Source: Bacteroidota bacterium
GTDB lineage: Bacteria; Bacteroidota; Bacteroidia; Chitinophagales; Chitinophagaceae
NCBI GenBank assembly: GCA_023416995.1
Contig: JAEZGI010000084.1
Span: 15,848-79,847 of the forward strand
Length of the DNA stretch: 64,000 bases
Direction of reading: 5' to 3'
Part shown: positions 44,937 through 53,755 of the stretch, one piece after another
Layout: every line of letters starts with the position of its first letter
How positions within the stretch are numbered: position 1 is the stretch's first letter
The notes under the pieces: model-generated
What the model saw: the letters and a program-made list of their open reading frames with translations, nothing else
Database searches by the model: none
What the model was told of the DNA's origin: nothing
Program-made: the position numbers and the translations under genes

Positions 44937-47243
44937 TTATTGATACTTGTCCCAATCAAGAGTGTAGTTGCGTTCGGCGATGTTATGCTTACGCGCAAAT
45001 TCGTTCCTGGCTTGCCTTACGGCATCGGCCCATTTACCCATCGGATATTTTAGTTGACGATAAATAAGATAACTCATATCTACTGTGCGTACCGGCTGAT
45101 GATCTTTTACATCATCAACCTCGTCAACAAACTTTCTGCCGTTAGCTTCATGAACGCGTGGATGCCAATCCTGGTACCAGGTAGTTGTAACCGTTTGTAA
45201 CATCTCATTTCTCTGATCACGAATAACCGCTGCATGGTCAAGCGCATCATCAACAAGAGTTACCGCCGCACGAGGGTTAGTGGTTGCGATTCCTGCTGCA
45301 GTTTCAAGCAGGTTATTGATTCTTTTTAGATCCAGCAGCATCCTGAGGTTCTGGCGTGTAAGCAAAGCAACAGACTCGAGTACCTGCAGGTTATAGTGCT
45401 GATACGATGCCATAATCATGTTTTGATTTAACAGGCTCATCAACTCATCACTTTGCTTAAGGTATTGCGCTGCAGCATCTAATCTTGGCTGGTTAGTTTT
45501 GTTCCATGAGTTGTTAAATGAAAGATTGTCACCTGATGGAACGGGCAAGGGCGGCAAGGTTTGATCTTTTGCCGGTTGAGCTGTGTCAAAGATTTTATAA
45601 GAATTGCCGAAGATCGGTGTGCGCCAGGGTGATACATCCCAGTCCCAGCTCTTATCCCAGAAATCAGCCTGTTTGCTCAGTAATTCATAAACACGATGCA
45701 TCTTAACATGGTTGCTACCATAGAAATTATGGTAGAAGCGTTGACTAAGATCTTCGGCCGTTACACCTTTGCTTTTCCAGCCCGGAGCTGCACCTGCAGC
45801 ATAACCCAACCAGAAGGTTTCAGGATTTAACCCGGCATCACCCCATGCAGCAACAATAACTCCCATTAGATCTGCTTTCTTGTCCGCAACGGTTGTTGTG
45901 ATAGTATTCAACACCTCACCTACCCTGCCTTTTGCAATCTCACCCTGAAGTGCCTCATCATCATTCAGCGTTACGGTTGTGCTAACAGGAGCAACCTTCT
46001 TTGCATCAGGTTTATGGTATAATGGGAAATGTGGTTCCACGCCCTGGGTAGATGTATAAATCAGCTGTCGCATACCATGCGCTTTTTGCTGAGCCGCCCA
46101 GTCTTTGTTATATACACCACTGATAATATGTGAAGGAATTGATTTTGTATCATCCACGGTCAATGGAAACTCGGCCCAGATGATAACCTTTCTTCCTTTC
46201 GCATGAAGTTTATTGGAGATTTTTGTGATGTACTCTGCGAGTAATTTACCATTGCCACCCAGGGCTTCCGCTCTTGCTTTATCTTTCGGAGACTTGCCCA
46301 CATAATAAGCTTCGTCAGTAGAAAACAGAACATACTTACCGCCTTTGTTGGCTTCAAACAGTTCATCGAACATGCCGAGTAATAACTTATCCGCTTCAGG
46401 ACTCAGTACATCAAACTCATAATTTGAATTGGGAAACGCACGCAGCTTTTTATATTCAGGATGTTTCAGGATAAAAGAAACATGCGCGGGCCCGTCAATC
46501 CAGGGTACCAGTTCCATATAATGCGCTTTCGCATATTCACTGAGTTCTGCATATTCGGCCGCAGTATATGCGTATGGTTCAACAAGGGGCCTGGCAGACT
46601 TGAACTGAAAGTGACCTTCCAGCTTCACAGTAAACGCATTGATCTTATAAAAACTTGCCTGTTTGATGGCACGTTTCATAGCATCGAAACGTTGAATGTG
46701 ATGTGCATTGTCCCAATAGATCATACGGAGATCCATATCGGGCCAATCTGTCACTTCTCCCGCAGGAAAACTGACCTCATCACCGTTCCGGTTCAGCAAT
46801 TGAAGCAGTGTTTGCACGCCGTAGAACAAACCCGGAGCAGCATTACCGGTTACAGTGATTTTATTGGCACCGAGTTGAAGTTTATAAGCCTGCCGGCTCA
46901 ATGAAGTTCTGTTGGTGTCAGTGGTCGGTCCGATCTTCACCGCACCACTATTTATTTTGAGTTCAATAATGCGTTTAGAAGCAGCCGACCCCTGTTTTAT
47001 CCGTAACCCGTAGCGATCTTTCAGCTCACCGGTAAGATTTGATAAAACCTGTACTGCACCAGGTGCAGAGACTATCGTCCAACTATCATCAATGGTATAA
47101 CGCGAATCAGTAAACGAACTTTGTTGCGGAACAGGCAGAATGTTAGCACCGGCTTTTTGTTCCGAACCACGGGTTTGTTGTGAATTGGCGTACGGGACAA
47201 AAATCAGCATTCCCAGCAGCAGTAAGAAACAGGTTCTTTTCAT
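44937..47243 (-). CDS. GH20-type beta-N-acetylhexosaminidase, exported
   Basis: The 768-residue protein begins with a signal peptide ending near ANSQ. Residues about 30-165 form the GH20b N-terminal domain (YGVQTLLQLLNRNGDEVSFP). The barrel (about 170-480) starts with DLRMIYWDNAHHIQRFDAMKR. The expected catalytic Asp-Glu pair appears as D310-E311 in FSTDEAYYVG instead of the usual HxGGDE. A long helical C-terminal extension reaches 768. GH20 enzymes release terminal GlcNAc or GalNAc through substrate-assisted catalysis. The altered motif marks a divergent clade, so the exact sugar is unsure. It lies between GMC and DUF4832 genes in the locus. Confidence 0.87.
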   Translation of the reverse strand: MKRTCFLLLLGMLIFVPYANSQQTRGSEQKAGANILPVPQQSSFTDSRYTIDDSWTIVSAPGAVQVLSNLTGELKDRYGLRIKQGSAASKRIIELKINSGAVKIGPTTDTNRTSLSRQAYKLQLGANKITVTGNAAPGLFYGVQTLLQLLNRNGDEVSFPAGEVTDWPDMDLRMIYWDNAHHIQRFDAMKRAIKQASFYKINAFTVKLEGHFQFKSARPLVEPYAYTAAEYAELSEYAKAHYMELVPWIDGPAHVSFILKHPEYKKLRAFPNSNYEFDVLSPEADKLLLGMFDELFEANKGGKYVLFSTDEAYYVGKSPKDKARAEALGGNGKLLAEYITKISNKLHAKGRKVIIWAEFPLTVDDTKSIPSHIISGVYNKDWAAQQKAHGMRQLIYTSTQGVEPHFPLYHKPDAKKVAPVSTTVTLNDDEALQGEIAKGRVGEVLNTITTTVADKKADLMGVIVAAWGDAGLNPETFWLGYAAGAAPGWKSKGVTAEDLSQRFYHNFYGSNHVKMHRVYELLSKQADFWDKSWDWDVSPWRTPIFGNSYKIFDTAQPAKDQTLPPLPVPSGDNLSFNNSWNKTNQPRLDAAAQYLKQSDELMSLLNQNMIMASYQHYNLQVLESVALLTRQNLRMLLDLKRINNLLETAAGIATTNPRAAVTLVDDALDHAAVIRDQRNEMLQTVTTTWYQDWHPRVHEANGRKFVDEVDDVKDHQPVRTVDMSYLIYRQLKYPMGKWADAVRQARNEFARKHNIAERNYTLDWDKYQ

Positions 47244-47283
47244 AATTAGTTGGTTTGGCCGGCACGATCCGGAATGGCTTACA

Positions 47284-49008
47284 CTAAAGGTTTCCTTTTT
47301 TCAATTCACTTACAGCATGATCAACTGCCCTTGCTGTAAGTGCCATATATGTTAATGATGGATTTTGTGTTGAGGTGGAAGTCATACATGCCCCATCTGT
47401 TACATAAACATTTTTACAGGCATGTAGTTGGTTCCATTTGTTAAGCAACGATGTTTTCGGATCGTGTCCCATTCTTACACCACCCATCTCATGAACATCA
47501 TTACCAGGGTTGCGGGGAGTTTCATGGGTTTTGATATTGGTAAACCCGGCGCTTTCGAACATCTCGCTGAACTGGTCAAAATAGTCCTGCTTCATTTTCT
47601 CATCGTTCTCATCATACACAACAGAGATCTTCAGCAAAGGCATACCCCAGGCATCTTTCTGCGAATGATCAAGAGCAACATAATTTGATTCCTTTGGTAT
47701 GGTTTCCCCCATCATATGAGAGCCCACCCGCCATGGACCAGTTTTTGGATTCAATAACTGCTCTTTGAGATCTGCACCTATACCACTGGTGTCACGGGAT
47801 GAACTGCGGTGTGCAGAAAATCCGGCCGCATAACCACGCAGAAAATCAGTTTCCTGTTTATAAAGGTTCCTGAATCTGGGTATGTAGCCGCCACCCGCGG
47901 GATTGCGGCCCACTGTAGTGAACTCTTTGAATTTGTCTGTTTCTGCGGATACCCGTGCACTGTAATTATGAAAGGCTATATATTTTCCCATCAGCCCGTT
48001 ATCATTGCCTAATCCATTCGGGAAACGGTTTGAAGTTGAATTCAGCAACAGCAGATTAGAGTTCAACGCACTGGCGTTAACAAAAATCACCGGTGCATAG
48101 TATTCAATCATCTCTTTTGTGTTGGCATCAATCACCCTGACCCCTGTAGCTTTTTGTTTCTGTTCATCATAAATAACAGAATGTGCAACTGAATATGGAC
48201 GCAAAGTCATGTTCCCGGTCTTTGCGGCCCAGGGAAGTGTGGATGAATTACTGCTGAAGTATCCTCCCAGCGGACAGCCACGGTGACAGAGATCGCGGCT
48301 CATACACTGAACCCTGCCCTGTTCTTTATGAATCGGATTGGGTTTGGTGATATGCGCAACACGTTCGCTGATCACATGACGATGCTGATATTTCCTCCGA
48401 AGCTGATCTTTGAAATAATCTTCTACCACATTCAATGGAAATGCAGGTAAAAACTCACCATCGGGCAATTGTTTCAGGCCGTCCCTGTTACCCGCGATGC
48501 CTGCAAATTTTTCTACATGACTGTACCATGGTGCCATATCTTTTTCGCGGATGGGCCAGTCAACTGCAAAGCCGTCACGGGCGGGGCCTTCATAATCAAA
48601 ATCACTCCACCGTTGCGTTGCTTTCGCCCAAATGAGCGACTTGCCTCCAACCTGGTAGCCACGAAACCAATCAAATGGCTGCTCCTGGATATATGGATGT
48701 TCATCATCTTTTACCAGATAATGAGCGGCATCTTCTCTGAAGATATAACAACGGTTGGCAATCGGATTTGCCTTTTGCACATCAAGCGGCAAAGTACCCC
48801 GGTGTTCAAACTCAAATGGAAGTTTGTTTGCAGTGGGATAGTCCTTTATATGACGTACATCTCTCCCACGCTCTAATACAAGCGGTTTCAGCCCCTTTTC
48901 GGTGAACTCTTTTGCGGCCCAGCCGCCACTCATACCTGACCCAATAACGATGGCGTCAAACGTACGCTCCTTTATTGTACCGTTCAGTTTATCGCCCATT
49001 TGATTCAA
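47284..49008 (-). CDS. GMC-type FAD-dependent sugar dehydrogenase, large subunit
   Basis: The 574-residue flavoprotein has the FAD Rossmann motif VIGSGMSGGWAAKEF (21-35), the GMC segment GGKSLIWAKATQRWS and the C-terminal active-site His and Asn in VHEMGG (H506) and STQNPSL (N549). A cysteine cluster C235-x5-C241-x3-C245 (VQCMSRDLCHRGC) resembles the Fe-S-binding Cys of FAD-glucose dehydrogenases. Together with the subunit-3 gene, overlapping by 20 bp, it matches glucoside 3-dehydrogenase or gluconate 2-dehydrogenase complexes. It should oxidise a sugar in the periplasm and pass electrons to a cytochrome c. The sugar and the position oxidised cannot be read. Confidence 0.92.
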   Translation of the reverse strand: MNQMGDKLNGTIKERTFDAIVIGSGMSGGWAAKEFTEKGLKPLVLERGRDVRHIKDYPTANKLPFEFEHRGTLPLDVQKANPIANRCYIFREDAAHYLVKDDEHPYIQEQPFDWFRGYQVGGKSLIWAKATQRWSDFDYEGPARDGFAVDWPIREKDMAPWYSHVEKFAGIAGNRDGLKQLPDGEFLPAFPLNVVEDYFKDQLRRKYQHRHVISERVAHITKPNPIHKEQGRVQCMSRDLCHRGCPLGGYFSSNSSTLPWAAKTGNMTLRPYSVAHSVIYDEQKQKATGVRVIDANTKEMIEYYAPVIFVNASALNSNLLLLNSTSNRFPNGLGNDNGLMGKYIAFHNYSARVSAETDKFKEFTTVGRNPAGGGYIPRFRNLYKQETDFLRGYAAGFSAHRSSSRDTSGIGADLKEQLLNPKTGPWRVGSHMMGETIPKESNYVALDHSQKDAWGMPLLKISVVYDENDEKMKQDYFDQFSEMFESAGFTNIKTHETPRNPGNDVHEMGGVRMGHDPKTSLLNKWNQLHACKNVYVTDGACMTSTSTQNPSLTYMALTARAVDHAVSELKKGNL

Positions 49009-49537
49009 CAGATTTTACGGGGTGATAACCATTGTATGCAACAGATGGAACCATTTCATATTTCAACACATCCATTACAACATACCTGGAAGTCATGTAT
49101 CCCTGGATCGTTTTTTCTTTCATGATTTTATAAAATGCAAATACCTCGGGAGGAAAATCGGCCTTGTCTTCAATTGACTGCAGTACCTGTTGTCTTTCAG
49201 CCGGTGTGCAGTCGACAAACGATTTGCCGAATTGTTTTTTGGTGTGTTTGCCCAATGCCTGCAAACCTTGTACAAACTGGTCCTGCTCCTCTTTTTCATA
49301 ACAGTCATCGACCATAGTAAGAACAAAAAGATGAGAACCGACTTCTTTGGCGCCAGGTGTATCGGTTTTGGGAATAATGGTCGCAGCTATTTCAGCAAGC
49401 AACGCTTCATCGATTGATGAGATATCTAACTTGTTAAGTGCGACAGATGCCTTTCCCGGCTCGTTCAGACACGCTGGTAACAAGGTGATACCACCGGCAA
49501 TAGTCAGCAAATTTTTTATCGCAGCCCTTCTTTTCAT
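48989..49537 (-). CDS. Gluconate 2-dehydrogenase subunit 3 family protein (Tat lipoprotein)
   Basis: From the ATG at 49537 the protein has 182 residues. It starts MKRRAAIKNLLTIAGGITLLPAC, a twin-arginine-like signal with a lipobox. The domain includes EALLAEIAATIIPKTDTPGAKEVG and FVLTMVDDCYEKEEQDQFVQGL, typical of subunit 3. This subunit is needed for export, folding and anchoring of the GMC subunit, which has no signal of its own. The gene directly precedes and overlaps the GMC gene. An alternative start 15 bp upstream is possible. Confidence 0.92.
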   Translation of the reverse strand: MKRRAAIKNLLTIAGGITLLPACLNEPGKASVALNKLDISSIDEALLAEIAATIIPKTDTPGAKEVGSHLFVLTMVDDCYEKEEQDQFVQGLQALGKHTKKQFGKSFVDCTPAERQQVLQSIEDKADFPPEVFAFYKIMKEKTIQGYMTSRYVVMDVLKYEMVPSVAYNGYHPVKSVESNGR

Positions 49538-49714
49538 ACGGCTATACTCCAAGGCGTTTAGCTTGTGATTGCAGCTTCCGGATAAGACTCAGCCTTGAGC
49601 AAAATCTTTCGTAACACTACGAAGCGAATATAACTATTTTTATTTCCTTTCGAAATTAAATTCAATCTTTTGAAAGGTTTTCACAAGGATGTAGTGGTAA
49701 TTTTGGTGAGAACC

Positions 49715-51445
49715 CTATTTCCCGCTTTCGTTTTCTTTCGTGCATCCGGTGACTTTCCAGATTTTTCCGTCAGTTTTTGTGAAGATATACAGCTCTTTTT
49801 CGGGGCCCCTTCCGAGGCGCAGATCGGCCTTTGCACTATTGGTGATCTTGAGAAAATCGGAGATTTCGTTATTGAAGCTGACATTAAATTCTTTGATAGC
49901 GGACCCGCGGTTCAACTGAAGTTCCTTTGCTTCTACATAAAATAATCTTCCCTTCACGATATCGCCGAAAACATATTTGCCGCGCAATGCTTGAATGGAA
50001 CCTTCATAAACAAATCCGCCGGATATGGCATTACCTTCATCATGATCGTATTGAGCAACCGGGTTGATATAGGGCCATTTTCCTGCAGGCAGATTGTACA
50101 CTTTATGCATCTTACCCCTGTAATTGAGCAGGAAGCTTCCTTCACGCATTGGCCAGCCATAATCCTTTCCCGCAACAACAAGGTTCAGTTCTTCAATATT
50201 TGCCAGGCCAATATCTGAAGCAAGCATTTTACCATCGCTTGTCCAGGTAAAGCGGTTTGGATTACGGAAACCACGGGCAAAGATTTCTTTTACAATGGTT
50301 TTATCTTTTGATTTTGCAAATGGATTATTATCAGGTATACCATAATTTCCATTACGACTGTTATTACCCGCCGGATCAATACGGATAATGGTGCTGAGAA
50401 TTGTTTTGGTACTATTACACAAATGAGAATAACCTGATTCAGCGGAGCCGCCATCACCAATGCCAATATATAACAACCCGTAATCAGCTGAATCACGGCT
50501 GGCCACTTCATTAAATGATATCTGCTGTACCCCGTGGATCTGTGATGGCACATCGATTCGTAAAAGTTCGCGGGGCATACCTTCAAATTCCGCTGCCCCG
50601 GGATCTTTTAGCTTCCATTCAGTCAGCACCCATTGATAGAATATTTTGATAGAATCTTCAAAACCAAAATCGGATTTTTTACCGGTAGTTTTTTCAGTGT
50701 GCGTGGTGTATAATAAACCGTTATCATAAAACTCCGGATGAAAAGCAAAAGACCCGAAACCACTTGCATGGCCGGGACTATGCATAAAATGAGGCATCCG
50801 CTTTGACATGTCAAAAATAACATCAAACATTGTATCCTTCATTTCATATAAGGGCCCACGCAGATCATGAAGAAATAGTCTCTCCTTACTGCCAGACAAC
50901 ACGGTCATTTGGTTGATACGTGCCACCGGAATTTTATCTGAGGTTGCCGGTGCCGTTGCCACCTGTTGCAGGTTTATAACAAGGTCAGATTTTTTTATTA
51001 TGGCGGGAATGGGATTGTCTTTGGGCTGTCCCAGACCAGCGGTGGATTTATCAACAGTCTGCGGCTGTGCTTTTTGGGTATGAATAAAGGATAATAGTGC
51101 GTGAAGATCATCGTTGGTAAGGTCAGGATTGGGTGGCATCGGAACCTTGAAACGGTTGAACACCGCCACCGCACGTTTGTCACCTGCTTTAATCAGCTCC
51201 TGTGAATTGCGAATAAACTTCTGCAGGTATTGTGGCGACACCTGCGATGTGATGCCGGTAAGATTTGGACCAATGGCCTGTTGTTTAAAATTATGGCAAT
51301 TGGCACATTTCACCTGGAACAGGTTCTGTCCCTTCGTAATTGTAGCCTTATCAAGGGCATATGACACATTACCGGTTTGTGCAAAACAATCAAATGAAAC
51401 AAGAAGAAGAGCTATATTAAACAGATGTCGGGTTAAGATATTCAT
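49715..51445 (-). CDS. PQQ-type sugar dehydrogenase fused to an N-terminal cytochrome c domain
   Basis: With the start at 51445 the protein has 576 residues and a signal peptide ending near CFAQ; an ATG 12 bp upstream adds four. A class-I cytochrome c domain (about 30-125) carries the haem motif CANCH and an axial-Met region (FKVPMPPNPDLTNDDLHALLSF). Residues about 165-570 form a six-bladed propeller like soluble aldose sugar dehydrogenase or glucose/sorbosone dehydrogenases, with VARINQMTVLSG, LLYIGIGDGGSAESGY and EIFARGFRNPNRFTW. It probably oxidises aldoses in the periplasm and takes the electrons in its own haem. It sits 162 bp upstream of the subunit-3 gene in the same locus. Confidence 0.88.
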   Translation of the reverse strand: MNILTRHLFNIALLLVSFDCFAQTGNVSYALDKATITKGQNLFQVKCANCHNFKQQAIGPNLTGITSQVSPQYLQKFIRNSQELIKAGDKRAVAVFNRFKVPMPPNPDLTNDDLHALLSFIHTQKAQPQTVDKSTAGLGQPKDNPIPAIIKKSDLVINLQQVATAPATSDKIPVARINQMTVLSGSKERLFLHDLRGPLYEMKDTMFDVIFDMSKRMPHFMHSPGHASGFGSFAFHPEFYDNGLLYTTHTEKTTGKKSDFGFEDSIKIFYQWVLTEWKLKDPGAAEFEGMPRELLRIDVPSQIHGVQQISFNEVASRDSADYGLLYIGIGDGGSAESGYSHLCNSTKTILSTIIRIDPAGNNSRNGNYGIPDNNPFAKSKDKTIVKEIFARGFRNPNRFTWTSDGKMLASDIGLANIEELNLVVAGKDYGWPMREGSFLLNYRGKMHKVYNLPAGKWPYINPVAQYDHDEGNAISGGFVYEGSIQALRGKYVFGDIVKGRLFYVEAKELQLNRGSAIKEFNVSFNNEISDFLKITNSAKADLRLGRGPEKELYIFTKTDGKIWKVTGCTKENESGK

Positions 51446-51522
51446 ACGCTGAGCCATGCCTATTTATAAGCAGTAAATGTAAATTTTAAAAAAGGAATCA
51501 ACACGGTCCACAATTATCCGCA

Positions 51523-51828
51523 TTAGCCAATCTTTTGTCCTTTTACAAGTAATACGGAACTGATGGCTTCTTCCTTAAGATGTAAAAATTTTTTTCGCCC
51601 TTCATCCTGCATAAAAGCGGCCAGGTCGTCATCGGTTTCAAACTGAACAAAATGTATTTCATAAGGCTGGTCAACGTTGGTAGCGATAAAAGCTTCCGCG
51701 CCGGGTCTTACACGTAATAAAAGCTTTCCATTGTACTTATCGATTAACGGCAAGGCAACTGATTCAAACTGTTCGAAGACCAATTCCTTACCCGACCGTA
51801 TATAGATCAATTGCGTAATGTAAATCAT
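51523..51828 (-). CDS. Small dimeric alpha/beta-barrel protein (DUF1330-like)
   Basis: The 101-residue protein is one compact domain with alternating strands and helices: MIYITQLIYIRSGKELVFEQFES, LPLIDKYNGKLLLRVRP, and EIHFVQFETDDDLAAFMQDE. This pattern fits the ferredoxin-like DUF1330/ABM-type family. No export signal is seen. It lies between susD and the PQQ dehydrogenase gene of the locus, 66 bp after susD, so it is probably co-transcribed. Function unknown. Confidence 0.75.
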   Translation of the reverse strand: MIYITQLIYIRSGKELVFEQFESVALPLIDKYNGKLLLRVRPGAEAFIATNVDQPYEIHFVQFETDDDLAAFMQDEGRKKFLHLKEEAISSVLLVKGQKIG

Positions 51829-51897
51829 TGTCCTGTTTGTGTTCCCTTAAAAATAAAGAAACACTTTTATAGTAAAAAGCCAATTAACCGGACCCTA

Positions 51898-53721
51898 TCA
51901 ATAGCCAGGGTTTTGCTGTAACTGTGGTGCTTTACGCATCTCATCTGATGCTATAGGCAACCAATACATCTTTGATGAAGGATTCCTCACCTCAACAGGT
52001 ATTTGTTTCCATTCTGTTGATTTGACACCATTGTTTGTAGTTTCAGTGATATCAACACCGGTTACATCTTCAAGTGCTTCGTTGAGTATCTTCCACCTCC
52101 TGATATCATACCAGCGATGATTTTCAAAAACAAGCTCAACTTTTCGTTCATAACGCAAAGCTTCGGTGATATCACCCGTAAAGTCAGGGAGAGCAGCGCG
52201 GTTTCTTACCTGGTTAATATAATCCGCGGCAGTAGCAGTTTCACCGAGTGCAATTAATGCCTCAGCATAATTTAACAGCACCTCTGCATACCGCATTTCA
52301 ATCCATACATTTGAGTTATTCTGCACATTGGCATCAATCCCGTCATCAAGCATTTTGCGCATCACGTAACCTGTAAAACTTCCATTAAATCCTGACACGG
52401 GTCCTTGTCTTGTATCAAGTCCAAAACTTCTGCTGACCTGTGTGCCGCCTGATATAACGACCCTTGTCCTTCTGTCGTACACACCCAAAGGATCAATGGC
52501 CTGTAAACCTGGCGGACGTGGCCTCCATATCGCACTATCATACTGTATAGAAGCATAAAATCTTGGCTCGCGGTTGTAATAAGGATTCTGACTATTAAAG
52601 GCAGATGAAACGTTTTTATATAGTTTATTACCGTTTATTTCAAAATGGTCAAGAAAATCGGTGCCATCTTCCATCTGGTAAGCATCCACAAGATTCTGTG
52701 TGGGTGAATTACTTGCCCATAGGTTCCAGCCATTACCGCCGTTCCACAGATTTACCTGGTTCTCATCGCCGTTTGCCAGGGAATATTGTTTACCCCAGAT
52801 TACTTCAACGCTACTGAGGGTTTTTGCCTTGAAGAAGTCAAAATACTTCTGTGCTACAGCCGCTTTGTCAGGTGCACCAAAATCTTCCAGTTGATAAGTA
52901 CCAAGATCTATTACAGCTTTTGCTGCATCTCTTGCTGCCCTCCACAATGCGGGTCTGTCAGGATTTTCGTATCCAACAAATTTGTTGGCTGCAGTTCCGT
53001 CTGCAGTGAGATCGCTTGCGGCAAATAACAGTGCCCGGCTTTTCAGCGCCAGCGCAGCGCCTGTGGTTGCGCGGCCCAAAGGAGTTGCTGATTTTGGTTG
53101 AAGCAATGCCGCTGCCCTGTCACAATCGGCCGCGATCAACGCAACGGTTTCTTCAAATGAGTTCCTGGTGATGCTGTTGTAATCATCGTTTAATGTGAGT
53201 GGTTCAGTTAACAGTGGCACACCGCCATACATCCGCATCAGCTGCGTATAGCAGAATGCGCGGAGAAAATAAGCTTCACCTTTTATAGCATCTGAACGCA
53301 TTTTGATGGTGGCACGTTGTGCTTCAGGATAAGCTTCTGGTACTTCATCAATTCTTGCTATCAGCGTATTTAATTTCTGAATGTTTGAGAAATACGCGTT
53401 CCAGGACGGAAACGAATACCCTGTGATATCCCAGGGAGCTGTATTCTCGGGTGTGATATTACCTTGCACATATACTTCAATACCATGACCGAATGTTGAG
53501 TATGCTTCATCCGTTACGCTTGAGAGCATGTGCTGGGAAAATCCGATTTTAGTACTCTGATAGGCGTCAATGACATACGACTCTACGAGCCCGATATCTG
53601 ACCAAAGCACTGCTTCAGAATATTGATCCTGTGGCGTTTTATCAAGAATGCCCGATTTTTCGCAGGCAGTCAACAACAGCACCAGCGTCAAAACACACAA
53701 CTGGTTTATATATCTTTTCAT
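51898..53721 (-). CDS. SusD/RagB family glycan-binding lipoprotein (locus 2)
   Basis: The 607-residue protein is longer than the first SusD. The signal ends in lipobox LTAC (Cys 20). The core includes GEAYFLRAFCYTQLMRMYGGVPLLTEPL and the C-terminal region MRYAEVLLNYAEALIALGE, VELVFENHRWYDIRRWKILNEAL and the tail APQLQQNPGY. It starts 34 bp after the susC stop codon. It is the surface lid of the second receptor pair. The adjacent GH20 and dehydrogenase genes suggest that it binds a hexosamine-containing glycan (inference). Confidence 0.96.
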   Translation of the reverse strand: MKRYINQLCVLTLVLLLTACEKSGILDKTPQDQYSEAVLWSDIGLVESYVIDAYQSTKIGFSQHMLSSVTDEAYSTFGHGIEVYVQGNITPENTAPWDITGYSFPSWNAYFSNIQKLNTLIARIDEVPEAYPEAQRATIKMRSDAIKGEAYFLRAFCYTQLMRMYGGVPLLTEPLTLNDDYNSITRNSFEETVALIAADCDRAAALLQPKSATPLGRATTGAALALKSRALLFAASDLTADGTAANKFVGYENPDRPALWRAARDAAKAVIDLGTYQLEDFGAPDKAAVAQKYFDFFKAKTLSSVEVIWGKQYSLANGDENQVNLWNGGNGWNLWASNSPTQNLVDAYQMEDGTDFLDHFEINGNKLYKNVSSAFNSQNPYYNREPRFYASIQYDSAIWRPRPPGLQAIDPLGVYDRRTRVVISGGTQVSRSFGLDTRQGPVSGFNGSFTGYVMRKMLDDGIDANVQNNSNVWIEMRYAEVLLNYAEALIALGETATAADYINQVRNRAALPDFTGDITEALRYERKVELVFENHRWYDIRRWKILNEALEDVTGVDITETTNNGVKSTEWKQIPVEVRNPSSKMYWLPIASDEMRKAPQLQQNPGY

Positions 53722-53755
53722 AAATAGATTTTAGATGATTTAACAAACACGATGC

